64,000 bases of DNA from JAIYDJ01 sp031400505 (GTDB lineage Bacteria > Pseudomonadota > Alphaproteobacteria > Rhodobacterales > Rhodobacteraceae): the NCBI GenBank assembly GCA_031400505.1, contig JANNPZ010000084.1, positions 62,001-126,000 of the forward strand. Reading direction: 5' to 3'. Numbering within the stretch: the stretch's first letter is position 1; every line of letters begins with the position of its first letter. Both the position numbers and the translations under genes were made by a program. Below, one piece after another: positions 9,371 to 16,470 of this stretch. Below the pieces are notes generated by a model. That model was not told the DNA's origin. It worked only from the letters and a program-made list of their open reading frames with translations, and searched no databases.

Positions 9371-10038
9371 CGCAGGCGCGCGCGCAACCGGGCAATTCCG
9401 CCGGGGCTGACCACAAACGACACCAAGAACCCGGCCACAAAGCCCGCCAATTCGGCCACCCAGTACCAGCCGCCCCCAAACAACAGGCCGAACAGCAACT
9501 GAAACCCCATCAGAAACCCGATCATCTGGAACGCGCGCAGCTGGTTGCCGCCAGACCGCACCTGCCGCACCCACAGGTTGTAGGTGAACGCCCCGATCAA
9601 CCCGTAATCCCCAGGATATCCACCGATCAGCGCCCCCTGCCCCAAGGGCAACAAGGTAAAGGCAACCGCCCCCGCCATCACCGCACCAAAAAACACCGCC
9701 AGAACCGCCCACCAGGCAAACACCTCGCCCACCATCTTGCCAAGCGCCAGCAGGATCACGATGACAAACAGCGCATGGGTAAAATCGCCATGCACCAGCG
9801 GATAGGTGACCAGCCGCGCCAGCCCCGCCAGCGGATACTGCCCCGCCTCGACCATCGCCCGCAGCAGCTCGGGTGAAAACCCGAACCGCTGCACCGCATC
9901 CAGCCGCCAACCACTGGCAGCCCCCCCCACCAGCCCGGCGGATTCCAGCCCCAGCACCACCTCCATCGCGATCAAAGGCAGCGCCAGAACCCAGACAACG
10001 GGCGGCAGCGGGTTCAAGGGCGGGGCGTTGTGGTCCAT
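9361..10038 (-). CDS. Rhomboid-family membrane protein, apparently catalytically inactive
   Basis: A 225-residue membrane protein with about six hydrophobic helices and the rhomboid layout. The helix-2 region LVTYPLVHGDFTHALFV, the helix-4 region YGLIGAFTY and the helix-6 region AELAGFVAGFLVSF line up with the corresponding segments of the GlpG protease. The key positions are changed: the helix-2 Asn is Val92, the helix-4 nucleophile Ser of GxSG is Ile148, and the helix-6 catalytic His is Glu196. It is therefore best read as a pseudoprotease rather than a working intramembrane protease. The start is fixed by GGAGGA 6 bases before the ATG; an upstream ATG adds unrelated sequence. It overlaps murJ convergently by 10 bases. 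Confidence 0.82.
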   Translation of the reverse strand: MDHNAPPLNPLPPVVWVLALPLIAMEVVLGLESAGLVGGAASGWRLDAVQRFGFSPELLRAMVEAGQYPLAGLARLVTYPLVHGDFTHALFVIVILLALGKMVGEVFAWWAVLAVFFGAVMAGAVAFTLLPLGQGALIGGYPGDYGLIGAFTYNLWVRQVRSGGNQLRAFQMIGFLMGFQLLFGLLFGGGWYWVAELAGFVAGFLVSFVVSPGGIARLRARLRQR

Positions 10039-10116
10039 CGTATCCTCCGGCGTCGGTTGACGCCTTGCCTTGCCAGCGATAAGCCGTTGCAGCCACATAA
10101 TCCAGATGGAGTTCCC

Positions 10117-11154
10117 ATGTCACAGCCGGTCCAAACGCCTGTGTTCCCCACCCGCATCTTTTCGGGCATCCAGCCTTCGGGCGGGATCACGCTGGGCAAC
10201 TATCTTGGCGCGTTGAAACGCTTCGTCGAAAAGCAGGACGAGGGGATCGAAACGATCTACTGCCTGGTGGACATGCACGCGATCACCACCTGGCAGGACC
10301 CGGCCAAGCTGCGCCATGCCACGCGCGAAGGGGCGGCGGCCTTCATCGCGGCCGGTCTTGATCCGGCGCGGTCGATCCTGTTCAACCAGAGCCAGGTGAC
10401 GGCGCATGTCGAATTGGGCTGGGTCTTCACCTGCATCGCGCGGATGGGCTGGATGAGCCGGATGACCCAGTTCAAGGACAAAGCCGGCAAGAATTCCGAG
10501 AACGTCAGCCTGGGCCTTTACGCCTACCCCGCCCTGATGGCTGCCGACATCCTGACCTACAAGGCCACGCATGTCCCAGTGGGCGACGATCAGAAGCAGC
10601 ATCTGGAATTGTGCCGCGACATCGCGATCAAGTTCAACAACGACTTCGGCGTGGACTTCTTTCCGGTGGTGGAACCCGTGATAGAAGGGGCCGCGACCCG
10701 CGTGATGTCCCTGCGCGATGGCACGATGAAGATGTCGAAATCCGACCCGTCGGATCAATCGCGCATAAACCTGACCGACGACGCCGACACCATCGCCAAG
10801 AAGATCCGCAAGGCGAAAACCGACGCCGAGCCGCTGCCTGACAGCATTGACGCGTTGCGCGACCGCCCAGAGGCGCGCAATCTGGTCAACATCTATGCGG
10901 CTTTGGCAGGCCACACGCCCGCTCAAGTGATCGCGGATTATGCAGGCGCGCAGTTTGGCACGTTCAAACCGGCGCTCGCCGATCTGGCGGTGGCAAAGCT
11001 GTCACCGATCACCGCCGAAATGACGCGGCTTATGCAGGACCCCGGCGAGATTGACCGGATCTTGGGCGCAGGAGCGGACCGGGCCGAGGCGATTGCGCGT
11101 CCCATCATCGATCAGGTTTATGACATCATCGGAATGATCCGCTCGCGCCGCTGA
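10117..11154 (+). CDS. trpS: Tryptophanyl-tRNA synthetase
   Basis: A 345-residue class I aminoacyl-tRNA synthetase that charges tRNA-Trp. The N-terminus FSGIQPSGGITLGNYLGAL contains the HIGH-equivalent TLGN (residues 25-28), and KMSKS is at residues 205-209. The ATG at 10117 follows GATGGAG, and the homology begins right after it; an earlier ATG at 10030 gives unrelated residues. It is divergent from the rhomboid-like gene, leaving about 78 bases of shared upstream sequence. A strong terminator lies about 140 bases downstream. Confidence 0.96.
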   Translation: MSQPVQTPVFPTRIFSGIQPSGGITLGNYLGALKRFVEKQDEGIETIYCLVDMHAITTWQDPAKLRHATREGAAAFIAAGLDPARSILFNQSQVTAHVELGWVFTCIARMGWMSRMTQFKDKAGKNSENVSLGLYAYPALMAADILTYKATHVPVGDDQKQHLELCRDIAIKFNNDFGVDFFPVVEPVIEGAATRVMSLRDGTMKMSKSDPSDQSRINLTDDADTIAKKIRKAKTDAEPLPDSIDALRDRPEARNLVNIYAALAGHTPAQVIADYAGAQFGTFKPALADLAVAKLSPITAEMTRLMQDPGEIDRILGAGADRAEAIARPIIDQVYDIIGMIRSRR

Positions 11155-11292
11155 TCGCTGTGGATTGTTTTGAAACCTTCATGGAATCGATTCCTTTGGG
11201 CGGCACCTTCACGCCGTGGGCCTTGTTGCCCAGTCCGTGCCGGGCTGTCCCCCCTGTCCGACGCGTGGAATACGCGTTCCCGGCCTGACATG
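11155..11292. other. Non-coding gap after trpS, possible 3' UTR or small RNA
   Basis: This stretch has no protein-like reading frame. It is GC-rich with short self-complementary pieces, for example GGAATACGCGTTCC near 11270, and leads straight into a perfect rho-independent terminator. It could be the long 3' UTR of trpS or a separate small RNA. I compared it by eye with SRP RNA, 6S RNA and tmRNA signatures and recognise none of them. I see no convincing promoter inside it. Confidence 0.3.
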
Positions 11293-11330
11293 GCCCCCGG
11301 ATCTTTCCCCGGTCCGGGGGTCTTTTTTTA
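11293..11330 (+). terminator. Rho-independent terminator
   Basis: The arms GCCCCCGGA and TCCGGGGGT pair almost perfectly around a loop of about 10 bases, followed by CTTTTTTT. This is the strongest terminator-like hairpin in the window. It ends the trpS transcript or a small RNA starting after trpS. Confidence 0.85.
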
Positions 11331-11417
11331 TAGGCGCACCGAACCTGTGCAAAGCGGAACGTAGGGGTGCGCGTCCGAGTGGTGTAGACTGACGTTGCAC
11401 AAGTGACGGAGTTACAC

Positions 11418-11897
11418 ATGCCAGTCCTGCCCCCAACGACCCGCGTCGGCCATGTACACCTGAAAGTTGCCGATCTTGACCGTGCGATCGCCTTTTACAG
11501 CGGCATCCTGGGGTTCGATGTCCAACAACGCATCGGCGCGCAGGCGGCGTTTCTCTCGGCGGGCGGTTATCACCATCACATCGGGCTGAACACCTGGGAA
11601 TCGCACGGGGCCACCTCGCCGCCTGCGGGTCACACTGGCCTTTTTCACACCGCGTTTGTGTTCCCCGACCGCAAATCCCTGGGCCAGGTTCTGCAACGTC
11701 TGGTCAACGCGGACTGGCCGCTGACCGGGGCATCGGACCATGGCGTGTCTGAGGCGATCTATCTGGATGATCCTGATGGCAACGGGGTCGAGTTGTACCG
11801 CGACCGGCCCGAGGCCGAATGGCCGCGCAAACCGGACGGGTCGTTGGCCATGGTCACGGCCAGACTGGATTTGCAGGCACTTTTGTCCGAGGCTTAG
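11418..11897 (+). CDS. VOC family (glyoxalase/extradiol dioxygenase-like) protein
   Basis: A 159-residue protein with two vicinal-oxygen-chelate repeats. Metal-ligand-like positions are visible: His in VGHVHLKVADLDRAIAFY near residue 14, His in GLFHTAFVFPD near residue 75, and Glu in DPDGNGVELYRDRP. The sequence resembles CatE-type catechol 2,3-dioxygenases, but the family is broad and the substrate cannot be told from sequence. The ATG at 11418 was chosen because GGAG lies 6 bases before it; a GTG at 11403 would overlap that site. It ends convergently with recO, overlapping by a few bases. Confidence 0.83.
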   Translation: MPVLPPTTRVGHVHLKVADLDRAIAFYSGILGFDVQQRIGAQAAFLSAGGYHHHIGLNTWESHGATSPPAGHTGLFHTAFVFPDRKSLGQVLQRLVNADWPLTGASDHGVSEAIYLDDPDGNGVELYRDRPEAEWPRKPDGSLAMVTARLDLQALLSEA

Positions 11898-12610
11898 CGC
11901 CCCAACAGTTCGACCAGCCGGCTGCGGGCGTCGGGCAAAGGGCGGTCGTTCAACACCGGAGCCAACTCGCGCCGCAGAAAGTGGCCGGTGATGGTCAATC
12001 CAAGGCGCAACTCGGCCGGACTGGCCGGGCCTTGGCCCAACATACAGGCGGGCAGTGGCATCAGCCGATTGGCCCAGATCCCTGCAGCCCCCCGGCCTAT
12101 CGCGCGGCCTGTGCGCGGGCTGACAAAGGCCAGATCGCCGGTTTCCCCCGTCACCGCGCACCGCGACAGGTCAAGCCCGAACCCCAACTCCTCCAACAAA
12201 AGCACTTCCCACAGCAGATAGCGCAGGGGCCAGTTGCCGCCGCTTTCCAGGTCATCGAGCAGCGCAATCGTGGCTGGGTACATCACCGGGTGCGGCTCTC
12301 GCTCTGGCAGGCATAGCCGCAGCAAGGCGCAGACAGCGTTCAATCCCGACAGCGCCCGACGGTCAGCCATCATGGCGGCGCGGGACTGCACCGGTTCCAC
12401 CGAAAAGGCGCCCAAATGATCTTGCAGGCGCGCACGCCAAAAGACCTGCACCTGACTGCCAGGTTGCAGGATCGCCGCAAGTTTGCGTGATGCCCCCCCA
12501 CGCACGACGCCCGCATGACGGCCGTGCGCTGCGGTGAACACCTCGATGATTGCGGCGCTTTCGCCATGCGGACGCATGGTCAGGATCGCACCTTCGTCTT
12601 GCCAGTCCAT
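11894..12610 (-). CDS. recO: DNA repair protein RecO
   Basis: A 238-residue protein matching RecO, which loads RecA on SSB-coated DNA in the RecFOR pathway. The N-terminal OB fold starts MDWQDEGAILTMRPHGESAA, and the C-terminal part contains NWPLRYLLWEVLLLEELGFGLDLSRCAV and the typical CAVTGET/LAFVSPRTGRA region (described by position, about residues 130-180). The ATG at 12610 begins the OB fold; the frame upstream is open but unrelated. It is the last gene of a minus-strand run with aroC and a DUF1491 gene, 43 bases behind the latter. Confidence 0.92.
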   Translation of the reverse strand: MDWQDEGAILTMRPHGESAAIIEVFTAAHGRHAGVVRGGASRKLAAILQPGSQVQVFWRARLQDHLGAFSVEPVQSRAAMMADRRALSGLNAVCALLRLCLPEREPHPVMYPATIALLDDLESGGNWPLRYLLWEVLLLEELGFGLDLSRCAVTGETGDLAFVSPRTGRAIGRGAAGIWANRLMPLPACMLGQGPASPAELRLGLTITGHFLRRELAPVLNDRPLPDARSRLVELLGR

Positions 12611-12653
12611 GCTGCAAGTATCGGCGGGCATTGCCGTCTGGGCAAGCCCGGTC

Positions 12654-12986
12654 CTAAATCCCGTCCTCAGCGAGCAACGTGCGCCCCTGCCGGTCTTCCA
12701 ACTCGATAACCCACAAGTCCCGGTCGCGTTGCCGTTCGCGGGCCAGCAGGGCGTCAACATCAGCCTCTGCCCCTTCGGCCAGCATCACCCAGACCTGTGC
12801 ATCACGTGCCAGATCGAACTGGCGGCGAAACGCCTGCGCCCGGCCATCCAGTGTTGCCACCTTGACCACAACTGCGCCCGCCGTTTCGTCGCCGCGCGCG
12901 ACATAGGCGGGTATGCTGGCCAGACGCAGCCGCGCCAGATAGGCAGCAACCCAAAACCCGGATGTCAGCCTTGCGCCCGTTGTCAC
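12654..12986 (-). CDS. DUF1491 family protein
   Basis: About 110 residues from a GTG at 12986, beginning VTTGARLTSGFWVAAYLARL. I recognise it as the alphaproteobacterial DUF1491 family, small proteins of unknown function. Features visible are the IPAYVARGDETAGAVVVKV strand region and an acidic, Arg-rich C-terminus (ERQRDRDLWVIELEDRQGRT). No catalytic motif is apparent. The GTG overlaps the stop of an upstream micro-ORF (GTGA), suggesting translational coupling. Placed between aroC and recO on the same strand. The start is moderately certain. Confidence 0.75.
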   Translation of the reverse strand: MTTGARLTSGFWVAAYLARLRLASIPAYVARGDETAGAVVVKVATLDGRAQAFRRQFDLARDAQVWVMLAEGAEADVDALLARERQRDRDLWVIELEDRQGRTLLAEDGI

Positions 12987-13066
12987 CCTTTGACCTTTCC
13001 TGCCATGTCGTATGCCCGGTCCTGCACCTTCGGATCGGTTTCTTTGCTCCAATATCCCGATGCCAT
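12983..13066 (-). CDS. Possible micro-ORF coupled to the DUF1491 gene
   Basis: A 27-codon frame from ATG 13066 encodes a hydrophilic peptide containing SGYWSKETDPKVQDRAYDMA, whose composition is protein-like rather than antisense-like. The stop codon overlaps the GTG of the downstream gene (GTGA). A longer frame reaches back to 13186 but its N-terminal part looks random. It could be a real small protein or simply a leader that couples translation. I do not recognise a family. Confidence 0.35.
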   Translation of the reverse strand: MASGYWSKETDPKVQDRAYDMAGKVKG

Positions 13067-13231
13067 GACCCTTGATGCAAGGACAATCCCCGCCATGGCA
13101 ACATCTTGTCCGAAACACCAGACGCCGCGACCCGCAGGCCCGCGTGCCCGCGAACCCCTGAAAACGGCCGACTGCTCTGTTTTCAATGCGGCGTGGCAGG
13201 GTTCCGCGTCACCCGAAAAAACCGCACCACT

Positions 13232-14332
13232 TTACCCGATAACACCCCGAAGTCCGCCGGTCTGCCCCCGATCCCGAAGCAGATGGTCCAGTAGCACGCA
13301 GGCCATCATCGCCTCGCCCACCGGCACCGCGCGAATGCCCACACAAGGGTCATGCCGCCCCTTGGTGATCAGGTCGATCTCTTCGCCCGCTTCGTTCACC
13401 GTCGCCCGGGGCGTCAGGATGCTCGACGTGGGCTTCACCGCAAAGCGGCACACCACCGGCTGCCCCGACGATATCCCGCCCAGGATCCCCCCCGCATGGT
13501 TTGACCGAAACAGCACGCCCTCCGGCCCCATCCGCATCTCGTCCGCGTTCTGCACCCCGGTCAGGCCTGCCGCCGCCATTCCGTCGCCGATCTCGACCCC
13601 TTTCACCGCGTTGATCGACATCATCGCCGCTGCCAGATCGCTGTCGAGCTTGCCGTACAAAGGCGCCCCAAGCCCCGGCGGAACCCCGGTCGCCACCACC
13701 TCGATCACGGCCCCGACCGAGTCGTGCGACTTGCGCAGCCCGTCCAGGTACCCCTCCCACTCGACCGCCGCGACCGGGTCGGGGCACCAGAACGGATTGG
13801 CGTCGATCACCCCTGCATCAAACCGCGCGCGATCGATGCCGCGCACCCCCATCTGCACCATATACCCGGTGATCTTCAGGTCCGGCACCAGTGCGGCCAG
13901 CACCGCCCGCGCCACCCCGCCCGCCGCGACCCGGCTCGCCGTCTCGCGCGCCGAGGATCGCCCGCCGCCGCGATGGTCCCGCAGCCCGTATTTCTGGTGA
14001 TAGGTCAGATCGGCATGCCCCGGCCGGAACGCCGACGCAATCGCCCCATAATCCTTGGACCGCTGATCGGTGTTCTGGATCTCCAGCGCGATGGGCGTGC
14101 CCGTCGTCACCCCGTCAAACACCCCCGACAGGATGCGCACCTCGTCCGCCTCTTGCCGCTGAGTTGTAAACTTGTTCTGCCCCGGTTTGCGCCTGTCCAG
14201 CCACGGCTGGATATCCCCCTCGGTCAGCGCCACACCCGGCGGACACCCATCCACCACCGCGCCAATCGCCGGCCCATGGCTCTCACCCCAGGTCGTGACG
14301 CGGAAAAGATGACCAAAGGTGTTGAAACTCAT
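13232..14332 (-). CDS. aroC: Chorismate synthase
   Basis: The 366-residue enzyme makes chorismate from EPSP with reduced FMN, the last shikimate step. The signature regions are present: FGHLFRVTTWGESHGPAIG at the start, RRKPGQNKFTTQRQEADEV, GRSSARETASRVAAG (around residues 130-145) and the late SSGQPVVCRFAVKPTSS. The ATG at 14332 has AAAGGAG a suitable distance upstream; an earlier in-frame ATG adds only 11 unrelated residues. It lies downstream of the methyltransferase fusion gene (66-base gap) and upstream of the DUF1491 gene. Confidence 0.96.
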   Translation of the reverse strand: MSFNTFGHLFRVTTWGESHGPAIGAVVDGCPPGVALTEGDIQPWLDRRKPGQNKFTTQRQEADEVRILSGVFDGVTTGTPIALEIQNTDQRSKDYGAIASAFRPGHADLTYHQKYGLRDHRGGGRSSARETASRVAAGGVARAVLAALVPDLKITGYMVQMGVRGIDRARFDAGVIDANPFWCPDPVAAVEWEGYLDGLRKSHDSVGAVIEVVATGVPPGLGAPLYGKLDSDLAAAMMSINAVKGVEIGDGMAAAGLTGVQNADEMRMGPEGVLFRSNHAGGILGGISSGQPVVCRFAVKPTSSILTPRATVNEAGEEIDLITKGRHDPCVGIRAVPVGEAMMACVLLDHLLRDRGQTGGLRGVIG

Positions 14333-14398
14333 GGCGGTGCTCCTTTGGACCGACACATAAGCCACCCCCCCGCCGGGATAAACCCCCCGCGCGCGGCG

Positions 14399-16042
14399 CT
14401 AAAGGTCAAGCGCGCCCTGCGCTTTGCCGTCCACCTCCTTGACCGCCCGCTTGAACGCATCATCCCGCCGCGCGGGCAGGCGCACCGCCCGGTCGCGCAG
14501 CGCCATCGCCTGTTCGATCGTCACGATCTGGATGCGCGGCACCGGCGCAAAGCCCGGCAGCTCATACTCCCCCGCCCCCGCCGCTTCGGTGATCATCGGG
14601 CGTGACGGCTCGGTCAGCGTCAGGAACACGCCGATTCCGGCGCCCTCGCGCTCGATCACCCCGCGCAGATCGCGGATCATTGCGACGCCCACATTGTCGC
14701 CCGCCTTGACGCTGACGATCCCGCGCCCCTCGTGCTTGGCCCCGAAGTAAAGGTTCCCGTCGATCCCCTTGTCGGCCCCCTTCTTCGACAGGTTGCCGGG
14801 CTGCGCATTGATCAGGCTCAGCGCCCATTTCTCGAACTCGAAGTAGTAATTCTTGTCCTCACGCCCGCGCGCCGCCATGTTCCGCGCGCCCTCAAGGTCT
14901 TGCGGCACCCCGTGTGTGGTGAACTGCACCCCTTCGAACGCATCGCGCAGCCGCTTTTCGATCAGCCCGATGGCGAGGTGGGTCACGTCGATCCCGATCC
15001 ACTGCCGCCCAAGTTTCTGCGCCGCATGAACGGTGGTGCCACAGCCGCAGAACGGGTCGAGCACGGTGTCGCCGGGGTTGGACGAGGCGTTGAGGATGCG
15101 TTCGAGCAGGGCGACGGGTTTCTGGGTGGGGTAGCCGAGGCGTTCTTGGGCTTGGGAGTTAAGGGGGGAAACATCGGTCCATACGGTGCCCATCACACCG
15201 CCCTCTTGGTCGGCGAGATACCGTTTTAGTTGCGGACGCTTTGACGTATCTCGCGCGCCGTTCTTCAACGTGGGATACCATACGCGGCCTTGAGAATCCA
15301 AACGGGTCATAGTCTCCAAAGAGTAGCGCCAGCCTTTCGGTGGGCTTTCGTGCCCTTGCCATTCATACATCATGTTCGGACGTGGGTTAGGACTCGTCAT
15401 GTTATCAAGACGATAGACACCTCTCCCATCACCATCATCGTGACGATACTTGCTCGCCAAATATGAATCCGAATGGGCTTCTCTCGGTGTATTCCAAATG
15501 AACTTCTGCCCTTTCGTGTAGAAAAGGATGATGTCTGAAACACGGCTCCAAGTTTTACTGTCGCTGTGCGTCGTAGTCCGCTTCCAGTTGATCTCGTTCT
15601 GATAACTTACCGCCCCAAACACCGCATCCAGCAAAATCTTCAGATAGTGACTCGCCGTCGGGTCACAGTGCAAATATAGCGAACCCGTCGGCTTCAGCAC
15701 CCGGTGCAACTCGACCAATCGCACCGCCATCATGGCCAGATAGGCCATCATGTCGTTGTCCCCCAGAAACGACCGCATCGCGCGCAGCATGGTGGTCGCC
15801 GCCGCATTCCCCCCGCGGACCACGTCGCCGAACGCCGCCTCCGCGCTGTCGTTCCAGTGCCAGGTGTCGTCGAACGCCTCGATCTGCGCGGCCGACTCGC
15901 TGCCCGTCGGCCCCTTGAACAGTACGTTGTAGCTGGCGTTCGAGTTGAACGGCGGGTCGAGATAAATCAGGTCCACCGACGCATCCTTGATGCTGTCGCG
16001 CAGCACCGTCAGGTTGTCGCCGTAATACAGATGGTTCGCCAT
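14399..16042 (-). CDS. DNA adenine methyltransferase fused to a Mrr-like nuclease domain
   Basis: The 547-residue protein has a beta-class amino-methyltransferase order: the catalytic motif DPPF (residues 29-32, in DLIYLDPPFNSNASYN), a central target-recognition region, then the SAM motif DPFCGCGTT (about 327-335). Residues from about 395 on look like a PD-(D/E)xK/Mrr domain, with KGIDGNLYF near 424 and IVSVKAG near 441 supplying the Asp and Lys; the usual Gln before the Lys is Ser. It may act as a single-chain restriction-modification enzyme or as a modification enzyme with a DNA-binding remnant. No separate restriction or specificity gene is adjacent. Bases 15170-15640 are AT-richer than the flanks, so that part may have a separate origin. 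Confidence 0.85.
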   Translation of the reverse strand: MANHLYYGDNLTVLRDSIKDASVDLIYLDPPFNSNASYNVLFKGPTGSESAAQIEAFDDTWHWNDSAEAAFGDVVRGGNAAATTMLRAMRSFLGDNDMMAYLAMMAVRLVELHRVLKPTGSLYLHCDPTASHYLKILLDAVFGAVSYQNEINWKRTTTHSDSKTWSRVSDIILFYTKGQKFIWNTPREAHSDSYLASKYRHDDGDGRGVYRLDNMTSPNPRPNMMYEWQGHESPPKGWRYSLETMTRLDSQGRVWYPTLKNGARDTSKRPQLKRYLADQEGGVMGTVWTDVSPLNSQAQERLGYPTQKPVALLERILNASSNPGDTVLDPFCGCGTTVHAAQKLGRQWIGIDVTHLAIGLIEKRLRDAFEGVQFTTHGVPQDLEGARNMAARGREDKNYYFEFEKWALSLINAQPGNLSKKGADKGIDGNLYFGAKHEGRGIVSVKAGDNVGVAMIRDLRGVIEREGAGIGVFLTLTEPSRPMITEAAGAGEYELPGFAPVPRIQIVTIEQAMALRDRAVRLPARRDDAFKRAVKEVDGKAQGALDL

Positions 16043-16296
16043 GCCCGCCCCTGCTGCTTTGCCGAGCCTCTCCCAACAGGGTTAGCAAAGCGTGAACGCT
16101 ACCTTGCCCGCGCCCCGCCCCTCCCGCAATCCCCTGATTCGCGCGCGACGGTTAACGCCCGCCCCAACCCGCCACGTCATGCGCAAAGCCCTACGCGCCA
16201 TATGCAAACCAGCCCCGCGCCATACCCCGTCGCACCCGAAAACCGCCCGGTTAACCTTGCGTTTTCAACCCCTTGCGCCCGCAACGCCGCACCCCC
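16043..16296. other. Non-coding sequence upstream of the thiamine operon
   Basis: The gap between the methyltransferase gene and thiB is 428 bases. Its first 250 or so bases are very C-rich on the plus strand and hold no reading frame with protein-like composition and no recognisable RNA. The right part holds the promoter and riboswitch listed separately. The promoter of the methyltransferase gene must lie at the left end, but I cannot pick it out. Confidence 0.4.
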
Positions 16297-16324
16297 TTGC
16301 GCCCGCCGCCCAACTCCGTATCCT
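16297..16324 (+). promoter_or_regulatory. Candidate promoter of thiBPQ
   Basis: TTGCGC (16297-16302) and TATCCT (16319-16324) are spaced 16 bases apart. Transcription would begin about 7 bases further on, just where the TPP aptamer starts, which makes the placement credible. Consensus match is only moderate. Confidence 0.4.
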
Positions 16325-16330
16325 GCAACG

Positions 16331-16411
16331 TACCTCGGGGTGCCCAAGTGGCTGAGATGCGAAAGCGGACCCGTTGAACCTGAACCGGATCATACCGGCG
16401 GAGGGAAGGTG
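16331..16411 (+). promoter_or_regulatory. TPP riboswitch (THI box)
   Basis: The conserved aptamer pieces occur in order: CGGGGTGCC, then GGCTGAGATGCG, then GACCCGTTGAACCTGA and CCGGATCATACCGGCGGAGGGA. These are the P1/P2/P3 and P4/P5 landmarks of the thiamine pyrophosphate aptamer. It sits 60 bases before the thiB ATG. With TPP bound the thiBPQ operon should be shut off, probably by hiding the thiB ribosome site GGAGAAG (16460-16466), since no clear terminator follows. Confidence 0.95.
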
Positions 16412-16470
16412 CATGGGTTCTCGTTCGAATTCTCCTGCCCGACCTGTCCCGTCGCAATTGGAGAAGATCG

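Noticed and set aside
8371..9876. 501-codon plus-strand frame across murJ and the rhomboid-like gene
   Set aside because: Out of frame with murJ and antisense to the next gene; composition is a shadow of both.
11155..11292. SRP RNA, 6S RNA or tmRNA after trpS
   Set aside because: The conserved SRP loop GGTCAGG...GGAAGGAAGCAGCC, a 6S-type central bubble and a tRNA-like tmRNA end are not present.
13067..13186. Longer N-terminal part of the micro-ORF before the DUF1491 gene
   Set aside because: The extra residues are Arg/Gly/Ala-rich without pattern and lack a ribosome site.
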